Shown piece by piece: positions 1-4,687 of a DNA stretch of 7,702 nt (position 1 is its first letter; each line of letters opens with the position of its first letter). The stretch comes from Nocardia sp. (lineage in GTDB: Bacteria; Actinomycetota; Actinomycetes; Mycobacteriales; Mycobacteriaceae). The stretch is taken from NCBI GenBank assembly GCA_013361595.1, contig JABFXT010000842.1, forward strand, positions 1 through 7,702, in the 5' to 3' direction. The notes beneath the pieces were generated by a model. That model searched no databases, was not told where the DNA came from, and worked only from the letters and a program-made list of their open reading frames with translations. Position numbers and translations under genes: made by a program.

Positions 1-642
1 GGGTTCCGTCCGCATACGGTCCTGGTCGACGCCGCACCGCACGGCGGCGGGCTCGACCTGCTCCTCGGTATCGAGGCCACGCCCGGCTTGCGATGGCCGG
101 ATCTGGTCGTGGACGACGGCCGGGTCGCCGCGGCCGAGCTGCACAACGCGCTCCCGGTCGCGGGTGCCGGTCGGTCGGTGCTGTCCTGCGGCCGGGGCAC
201 CGGGCGGACCGGCCCCATCGGCGCGGCCGCCGTACACGCCGTGGTCGAGGCTGCCCGGGGCGCAGGCGATCTCGTCGTCTGCGATATCTCCAGTGAGCGT
301 GGCCCGCATACGGACGGGATCCTCGATGCCGCCGATCTCGTGGTGCTCGTCGTGCCCGCCCGGCTGCGCGCGGTAGCGGCCGCCGGGGCGGCCGCGGAAT
401 GGATAGTGCGGCGCAACCCGAATCGCGGCCTGGTGGTGCGCGGCCCCGCGCCCGGAAATCTGCGTGGCCGCGATATCGCCGCGGTACTCGACCTCCCGCT
501 GCTGGCGGCGGTCCGGGCGCAACCCGGGCTGGCCGCGCGGCTCGAACGCGGCGGTATGCGGCTGCGGCGCGGTCCACTGCGGGCCGCGTGCGATGCGGTG
601 CTGGCGGTACTGACCCCGCCTGACCAGCGGAGCGCCGGATGA
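1..642 (+). CDS. ssd: Ssd/CpaE-like MinD-family protein, 5' truncated by window edge
   Basis: The frame is open from base 1 and encodes 213 residues of a C-terminal portion; the Walker A region would lie upstream of the window. Residues 7-23 read VLVDAAPHGGGLDLLLG, the typical 'deviant' MinD/CpaE segment in which the P-loop is followed by VDADPxGGGLD. Residues 90-99 (DLVVCDISSE) match the Walker B-like strand and residues 110-119 (AADLVVLVVP) the next core strand. The family (actinobacterial 'helicase/secretion neighborhood CpaE-like') sits first in Tad operons. CpaE/TadZ proteins position the pilus machinery, and the M. tuberculosis relative Ssd is reported to affect septation when overproduced. 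The M. tuberculosis protein is about 350 aa, so roughly 130-140 N-terminal residues are missing here. A TTG at 88 is an internal codon, not the start. The stop overlaps the tadA start (ATGA, 639-642), so the two are translationally coupled. Symbol by orthology to Rv3660c; CpaE-like is the safer name. Confidence 0.88.
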   Translation, partial: GFRPHTVLVDAAPHGGGLDLLLGIEATPGLRWPDLVVDDGRVAAAELHNALPVAGAGRSVLSCGRGTGRTGPIGAAAVHAVVEAARGAGDLVVCDISSERGPHTDGILDAADLVVLVVPARLRAVAAAGAAAEWIVRRNPNRGLVVRGPAPGNLRGRDIAAVLDLPLLAAVRAQPGLAARLERGGMRLRRGPLRAACDAVLAVLTPPDQRSAG

Positions 643-1838
643 GCACCGCTGCCGAACCGTCCGGCGTGGTCACCACCGAGCTGCTGGAGCGAGTCCGTGA
701 ACGACTGGCCGGAGATTCCGCCGAACCCGAGCCTGCTCGCGTCGCGGCGGCCATCCGTGCCGAGGCGGGCGGGATGCTGGGGGATACCGATCTGCTGCGC
801 GCTCTGCGACTGTTACAGACCGAACTCACCGGCGCCGGGGTGCTCGAACCGCTGCTGCACGACCCCGCGGTGGCCGATGTGTTGGTCACCGCTCCCGACG
901 CAGTGTGGATCGATCGAGGCCGGGGTGTCGAGCGCACCGCCACGACCTTTCCGGACGAGGCCGCCGTCCGCCGGCTGGCACAGCGACTCGCGCTGTCGGC
1001 GGGCCGCCGCCTCGACGATGCGCAACCCTGGGTAGACGGGCAGCTGTCCGGCCGGGAATTGCTGCTGGGACAGAACTTCGGCGTGCGGTTGCATGCCGTG
1101 CTCGCACCGGTGGCGCGGGCCGGAACCTGCCTGTCCCTGCGGATCCTGCGTCCGGCGACCCAGGGCCTGGACGCACTCGTCCGTGCCGGGGCGGTGCCGC
1201 CGGACGCGGAAACCCTGCTTCGGCAGATCATCCGCTCCCGGCTCGCGTTTCTGGTGGTCGGCGGAACCGGAGCCGGGAAGACCACATTGCTCTCCGCGCT
1301 GCTCGCCGAGGTGGGGCAGGGCGAACGCATCATCTGTGTCGAGGACGCGGCCGAACTCGCGCCGCCACATCCACATGTGGTCCGGTTGGTGGCCCGGCCG
1401 CCGAATATCGAAGGGGCGGGGGAGATCACACTGCGCGATCTCGTACGGCAGGCGTTGCGGATGCGGCCGGACCGCCTGGTGGTCGGCGAGGTCCGCGGCG
1501 CCGAAGTCGTCGACCTGCTGACCGCGTTGAACACCGGACACGACGGCGGCGCGGGAACCGTCCACGCCAACTCGCCACAAGAGGTCGTGGCTCGGCTCGA
1601 GGCGCTCGCGGGCCTCGGCGGAATGGGCCGATCGGCACTGCACAGCCAATTGGCCGCGGCCGTGCAAGTGGTACTGCATGTACGGCGTCGTGCCGACGGG
1701 TTCCGCTATCTCGGGGAGATCGGGGTGGTGCAGCGGGATCCGAGCGGTCATGTGGAGATCGGCCCTGCCTGGCGGGTGGCCGGTCCCGCGCCCGCCGCTG
1801 CGGCTCTCCGGGCGGTACTCGCGGAACGGGTGGGCTGA
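639..1838 (+). CDS. tadA: TadA/CpaF-type secretion ATPase
   Basis: This 399-aa protein is a type II/IV secretion hexameric ATPase (VirB11/CpaF family) that powers pilin assembly at the cytoplasmic face of the membrane. Visible motifs in order are Walker A GGTGAGKT at 208-215, the Asp box around IICVEDAAEL at 231-240, Walker B RPDRLVVGEVRG at 276-287, and the His box TGHDGGAGTVHANSP at 299-313. The N-terminal 200 residues fit the usual CpaF N-domain, and residues 148-172 resemble the conserved segment before the P-loop. No membrane segment is seen, and all catalytic residues are present. The ATG at 639 overlaps the ssd-like stop by 4 nt, and the stop overlaps the tadB ATG (TGATG). Length is slightly longer than I recall for the M. 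tuberculosis homologue. It belongs to the family named 'helicase/secretion neighborhood ATPase'. Assignment to TadA rather than a type IV secretion VirB11 rests on the TadB, TadC and pilin genes that follow. Confidence 0.95.
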   Translation: MSTAAEPSGVVTTELLERVRERLAGDSAEPEPARVAAAIRAEAGGMLGDTDLLRALRLLQTELTGAGVLEPLLHDPAVADVLVTAPDAVWIDRGRGVERTATTFPDEAAVRRLAQRLALSAGRRLDDAQPWVDGQLSGRELLLGQNFGVRLHAVLAPVARAGTCLSLRILRPATQGLDALVRAGAVPPDAETLLRQIIRSRLAFLVVGGTGAGKTTLLSALLAEVGQGERIICVEDAAELAPPHPHVVRLVARPPNIEGAGEITLRDLVRQALRMRPDRLVVGEVRGAEVVDLLTALNTGHDGGAGTVHANSPQEVVARLEALAGLGGMGRSALHSQLAAAVQVVLHVRRRADGFRYLGEIGVVQRDPSGHVEIGPAWRVAGPAPAAAALRAVLAERVG

Positions 1839-2659
1839 TGTTCGACGGCGAAGGCCCCGAGGGTCCTGCCGCGGCGGCCCTCGGGCTCATAATCCTGGCG
1901 TTGCTGTTCATCCCGGGCTCCCGGGGCAGGCGGCGATTCGGAAATATGTTCGAAACCTCCGCGCCGCAATACCTTCCGATGCGGTGGGTGCTGTTCGCCG
2001 CCCTCGGCATCGGGTGCGTCCCGGCGCTGATTCTGGGCAGCGGCAGCCTCATGGCCGCGCTACTCGTCGGGGGCACCGTATCGGTGCGGATGCGCAGATC
2101 CCGCCGGGCACGTCTGCATCGCACCGAATGCGCCTACCTGCTCGACGGTCTCGAATCCGTCGTCGCCGAATTGCGGGTCGGTGCGCATCCGAGCGCCGCG
2201 GCGGCCGTCGCGGCCCGGGAGACCGGCGGAATCGCTGCGGCAGCGTTCGCGATCGGGTCGGCGCGCAGCCGGTTGGGTGGGTCGGGTGCCGAAGGTCTGC
2301 TCTGTCCGGGCACGGTGATCGCCGCCGAGCTCGGTCGCGTCGCGAACGCCTGGCGGGTCGCCGAACGGCACGGCCTCGCGCTCGCCGAACTGCTGTCGGC
2401 GGCGCGAGCCGATCTCGGATCGCGGATCAGATTCCGGAGTCGCACCGACGCTTCGCTGGCCGGAGCCCGTGCGACCGCCACGATCCTGGCGGTTCTACCG
2501 CTGCTCGGTATCGGGCTCGGGCAGTTGATGGGCGCACATCCCGCCCATGTGCTGTTCGTATCCACGGCCGGGCGTTATCTGTTGCCGCTCGGCACCGGCC
2601 TGGCCTGCGCCGGGTTGCTGTGGGCGGATGAGATCACCCGGCGGGTGGTTCCGCAGTGA
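1838..2659 (+). CDS. tadB: TadB-like type II secretion F-domain membrane protein
   Basis: This 273-aa integral membrane protein should form the inner-membrane platform with TadC, docking the TadA ATPase. Hydrophobic segments lie at about 11-26, 50-67, 68-84, 212-230 and 246-263. The cytoplasmic T2SSF helical domain spans roughly 97-210, with the typical pattern of an amphipathic 'LLDGLESVVAELRVGAHPSAA' type helix and a later 'VAERHGLALAELL' stretch. The C-terminal LGQLMGAHPAHVLF and GLLWADEITRR segments are characteristic of actinobacterial TadB. The frame is open far upstream (to 905) inside tadA, but homology begins only after the ATG at 1838, which overlaps the tadA stop by one base. The protein ends with a GTGA motif at 2656-2659 that could in principle start tadC. 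TadB and TadC are distantly related to each other; position and length distinguish this one. Confidence 0.9.
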   Translation: MFDGEGPEGPAAAALGLIILALLFIPGSRGRRRFGNMFETSAPQYLPMRWVLFAALGIGCVPALILGSGSLMAALLVGGTVSVRMRRSRRARLHRTECAYLLDGLESVVAELRVGAHPSAAAAVAARETGGIAAAAFAIGSARSRLGGSGAEGLLCPGTVIAAELGRVANAWRVAERHGLALAELLSAARADLGSRIRFRSRTDASLAGARATATILAVLPLLGIGLGQLMGAHPAHVLFVSTAGRYLLPLGTGLACAGLLWADEITRRVVPQ

Positions 2660-2734
2660 GTCCATCCGTGTGCCGAGTCCTCCCGGCCCCGCTCGCCGGC
2701 GACCGGCGGGAGCACCTCCACAGAGTTCCGGAAG

Positions 2735-2740
2735 AAGGAG
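2735..2740 (+). promoter_or_regulatory. Shine-Dalgarno-like AAGGAG before tadC ATG
   Basis: AAGGAG, within a longer purine run from 2731, ends only 2 nt before the ATG at 2743. The spacing is shorter than the usual 5-9 nt. It still favours 2743 over the GTG at 2656, because the 29 residues added by the GTG start are Arg/Pro-rich and unlike a TadC N-terminus. Confidence 0.5.
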
Positions 2741-2742
2741 CG

Positions 2743-3339
2743 ATGACAGCTCGAGTATGTGTATTCGTCCTGTTCTCGGCCGCCGTTCTGCTGCTGCCGG
2801 CCCCGGGTCCGGCGGTGCTGCGCCTGACCGCCGGCGCTGCGCACCGCGACGTACAGACCGGAAAAGTCGATACGACATCCGACCCGATCGCGGTCGCCAC
2901 ACTCTTCGATCTGCTCGGCGCCTGTCTGCGTGCCGGGCTGCCGACGGCTGCGGCGCTCCGCGCGGTCGTCCCGGCTTCGCCCGATTTTTTGGCGAATCGG
3001 TTGGTGCGAGTCGCGGATCTACTCGCGTTGGGAGCCGATGCGGTGCTTGCCTGGGCTCCGGCCGAGTCCGGAACGCCCGGTGCCGCGGAATTCGATTCAC
3101 TCGCGAGATTGGCCCGGCGTTCGGCCCGGTCGGGTGGATCGCTGGCCGCGGCCGTCGGAGAACTCGCCGACGAGCGGCGTACTCAGGCGGAAGAGGCGGC
3201 GACCGCGCGAGCCGAACGGGCCGGTGTGCTGATCGCCGGCCCGCTCGGTCTGTGCTTTCTACCGGCGTTCATCTGCCTGGGGATCGTGCCGGTGATCATC
3301 GGCCTGGCAGGCCGAGTGCTCGGCGGTGTCGCACTGTGA
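2743..3339 (+). CDS. tadC: TadC-like type II secretion F-domain membrane protein
   Basis: This 198-aa membrane protein is the second platform component, expected to pair with TadB in the cytoplasmic membrane. It has an N-terminal hydrophobic segment at about 4-22. A T2SSF-like helical domain spans about 50-160 (TLFDLLGACLRAGLPTAAAL at 53-72 and LARRSARSGGSLAAAVGELA at 123-142). A long C-terminal hydrophobic stretch at 161-190 ends in GLCFLPAFICLGIVPVIIGL. I chose the ATG at 2743 because it gives a hydrophobic N-terminus directly, a length close to the roughly 190 aa of the M. tuberculosis homologue, and a purine-rich Shine-Dalgarno sequence, although very close to the start. A GTG at 2656 overlaps the tadB stop as GTGA and would add 29 basic, non-membrane residues. 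It cannot be excluded, since the other junctions of this operon overlap in this way. The following gene lies 63 nt downstream. Confidence 0.85.
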   Translation: MTARVCVFVLFSAAVLLLPAPGPAVLRLTAGAAHRDVQTGKVDTTSDPIAVATLFDLLGACLRAGLPTAAALRAVVPASPDFLANRLVRVADLLALGADAVLAWAPAESGTPGAAEFDSLARLARRSARSGGSLAAAVGELADERRTQAEEAATARAERAGVLIAGPLGLCFLPAFICLGIVPVIIGLAGRVLGGVAL

Positions 3340-3395
3340 GCGTCGCGCCGGGGGCGGATACCGAGACGTACTCGTGCGGATCGGCTGCACGAGGC

Positions 3396-3409
3396 AAGGA
3401 GAATGGAGG
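3396..3409 (+). promoter_or_regulatory. Two overlapping Shine-Dalgarno-like sites at the pilin start
   Basis: AAGGAG (3396-3401) ends 1 nt before the ATG at 3403, too close for normal initiation. GGAGG (3405-3409), which overlaps that ATG, lies 5 nt before a GTG at 3415 and 11 nt before an ATG at 3421. The arrangement makes 3415 or 3421 serious alternatives to 3403 as the pilin start. Confidence 0.4.
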
Positions 3410-3657
3410 GTCGGGTGCTGATGAGTCTGGCGACAACCCGGTCGGTTCGGGAGCAGGTGCGGGCGGTACGAGGGCGGGTGAACGCCCGCCTCATGGGAGT
3501 TGTATCGGGGGACGCGGGGATGAGTACGGTCGAATACGCGATCGGAACCATTGCCGCCGCTGCCTTCGGCGCGGTGCTCTACACCGTGGTGACCGGCGAG
3601 AGTATTCCCGACGCGCTGACCGGGATCATCGAGAAGGCGCTCAACACGAACGTCTGA
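3403..3657 (+). CDS. Flp/DUF4244-type pilin precursor
   Basis: This small protein (84 aa from 3403; 80 or 78 aa from 3415 or 3421) is the probable major pilin of the system and corresponds to Rv3656c. It has a basic leader, then GMSTVEYAIGTIAAAAFGAV. Gly39 is followed by Met40 at +1, Glu44 at +5 and Tyr45 at +6, the signature of a Flp prepilin cleaved by a TadV/CpaA-type peptidase. Cleavage would leave a mature peptide of about 45 residues with a hydrophobic helix at 46-63 and a short amphipathic tail ending KALNTNV. The family is DUF4244, restricted to Actinobacteria. The start is uncertain because the Shine-Dalgarno sequence directly abuts the first ATG; the mature part is unaffected. No prepilin peptidase gene is in the window, so processing needs one encoded elsewhere. 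tadE follows 47 nt after the stop, if its GTG at 3705 is used. Confidence 0.85.
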   Translation: MEGRVLMSLATTRSVREQVRAVRGRVNARLMGVVSGDAGMSTVEYAIGTIAAAAFGAVLYTVVTGESIPDALTGIIEKALNTNV

Positions 3658-3704
3658 CGCGCACCGAGCCGGCCTGCGCCCCGACCGCCATCGGAAACTG
3701 GTGG

Positions 3705-4061
3705 GTGGGGGCAGTCCGGCGGGTGGGTGCCGGTGAGACCGGGTCGGTAACCGTCGAGGCCGCGATCGCGCTCGGTGCGATCGCCGTAACCGCTGCCCTG
3801 TGCGTGGGGGCAGTCTTCGCGGCGGTCACCCAGGTGCGCTGTGTGGACGCCGCACGCGAGGCCGCTCGGCTGGCCGCCCGCGGCGATCGGGCCGTGGCGG
3901 TCGACGCCGCGCGCCGGATCGCACCGGAGGGGGCCGAGATCTCGTTGCGGGACGAGGGCGATCGGGTGATCGCCCTCGTCTCGTCCGATACCCCGCTGTT
4001 ACCGCTGCTCGAACTGCGGGCCGAGGCGGCTGCCGTGGAAGAGCCGGGTTCGCTGCCATGA
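3705..4061 (+). CDS. tadE: TadE-family minor pseudopilin
   Basis: With the GTG at 3705 this is a 118-aa single-pass membrane protein of the TadE family, a minor pseudopilin of Tad systems. Residues 9-20 (AGETGSVTVEAA) hold the prepilin-type site: Gly13 before the +1 Ser, with Glu18 at +5. A hydrophobic helix follows at about 19-41, then a helix rich in Ala/Arg (CVDAAREAARLAARG, 46-60) typical of TadE, and a soluble tail. The frame has no ATG near the expected N-terminus. Candidates are GTG 3705 (chosen; length near the 125 aa I recall for Rv3655c), GTG 3723 (112 aa), or CTG 3654, which overlaps the pilin stop as CTGA. No convincing Shine-Dalgarno sequence precedes any of them; a G-run at 3707-3710 lies 12 nt before 3723. 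The frame is stop-free back to 2547, which reflects high GC. The stop overlaps the next start (ATGA, 4058-4061). Confidence 0.82.
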   Translation: MGAVRRVGAGETGSVTVEAAIALGAIAVTAALCVGAVFAAVTQVRCVDAAREAARLAARGDRAVAVDAARRIAPEGAEISLRDEGDRVIALVSSDTPLLPLLELRAEAAAVEEPGSLP

Positions 4062-4477
4062 GCCGTGGGATGCGGCCCACGGTGGCCCGAGCCGTCCGCC
4101 AGCCCCGTCACCGAAAACGGCTCCGGCGGGAAGAGGACGGTTCGGCGACCGTGACCGCATGCCTGGCCGTGGCGGCCCTGATCGTCATGACCACCCTCGT
4201 CGTCCAGTTCGGTGCCGTGATCGTGACTCGCCACCGTATGCAGGCGGCGGCGGACCTCGCCGCGCTGGCTGCCGCTGGTGAACTGTGGAACGGCGCGGAG
4301 GCCGGATGTGCCGCCGCCGAATCACTGATACACCGGTCCGGTTCCGGGGTCGTGCGGTGCGAGATAGCCGGTTGGGATGTGGTGATCTCGATCGAGGAAA
4401 AAGTACCGTTGGGTCCGTTCGGGGCGCCGAGTATACGAGCGGTTGCGCGAGCCGGGCCGGTCGGAGAAGCGACGTGA
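4058..4477 (+). CDS. TadE-like protein of the helicase/secretion neighbourhood (Rv3654c-like)
   Basis: This 139-aa protein begins at an ATG overlapping the tadE stop by 4 nt. It has a very basic N-terminus (residues 6-25), then DGSATVTACLAVAALIVMT, a hydrophobic helix at about 33-57, and RHRMQAAADLAALAAAGEL (58-76), the hallmark of Rv3654c-like proteins and of TadE/TadG-like 'putative Flp pilus assembly' domains. The rest (77-139) is a small soluble domain with two cysteines (84 and 101). The prepilin-like Gly28 is followed by Thr33 at +5 instead of the usual Glu, so processing by the prepilin peptidase is doubtful. The family is known as 'helicase/secretion neighborhood TadE-like protein', which fits the helicase gene immediately beyond. 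It is the last gene of the operon in this window. Its exact role is unknown; a minor pseudopilin or secreted component is most likely by analogy. Confidence 0.85.
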   Translation: MSRGMRPTVARAVRQPRHRKRLRREEDGSATVTACLAVAALIVMTTLVVQFGAVIVTRHRMQAAADLAALAAAGELWNGAEAGCAAAESLIHRSGSGVVRCEIAGWDVVISIEEKVPLGPFGAPSIRAVARAGPVGEAT

Positions 4478-4687
4478 TCGTGCTTTGCCGAATTTTGTTA
4501 ACGACGAATACTGCATTCAGTTAGCGACGGCAATTAATGGCCCGTTACTCGAATTGGTCATATGTTCTTGAATTGATACGAAAGCGTCTTCTGTAGCTAC
4601 CGACCGGTCTTATGGCAACAATTCAGTTAATATGATGCTTATCCTCTTAATTCGGACGGCTGGGCGGCGTACGCTGCGCGCTCCGGA
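4478..4687. other. AT-rich convergent intergenic gap
   Basis: No gene was found here between the ends of the tad operon and the helicase. By hand count the stretch 4481-4650 has 69 G/C in 170 bases (about 41%), against very GC-rich coding sequence on either side. It contains the palindromes GTTAAC (4497), CATATG (4559), GTAGCTAC (4593-4600) and GACCGGTC (4602-4609), and a 9-nt direct repeat. TATGAT at 4631-4636 resembles a -10 box on the + strand but has no matching -35. I see no clear hairpin plus T-run terminator; an imperfect stem could form between TTCGGA at 4651-4656 and TCCGGA at 4682-4687. From memory, the matching place in M. tuberculosis holds PE/PE_PGRS genes. Confidence 0.7.
4515..4629 (+). 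repeat. Direct repeat ATTCAGTTA, two copies
   Basis: ATTCAGTTA occurs at 4515-4523 and again at 4621-4629, 106 nt apart start to start, both inside the AT-rich gap. Nothing shows what it does, and a chance match in AT-rich DNA is possible. GAATTG also occurs twice close together (4551-4556 and 4570-4575). Confidence 0.4.

Noticed and set aside
813..1751. 312-codon ORF on the minus strand within tadA
   Set aside because: It lies fully antisense to a well-supported ATPase, with no recognisable domain and a composition typical of a shadow frame.
905..1837. Upstream extension of the tadB frame into tadA
   Set aside because: The extension is an Arg/Gly-rich shadow of tadA. TadB-like sequence begins after the ATG at 1838.
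2547..4061. A 504-codon stop-free frame ending in tadE
   Set aside because: Only the last 118 or so codons look like a protein family. The upstream part overlaps tadB, tadC and the pilin gene in another frame and reads as Arg/Gly-rich shadow sequence, as expected in GC-rich DNA.
4474..4524. 16-codon ORF starting with a GTG that overlaps the last tad operon stop
   Set aside because: Too short, no ribosome binding site of its own, and it runs into the AT-rich gap without any coding signature.
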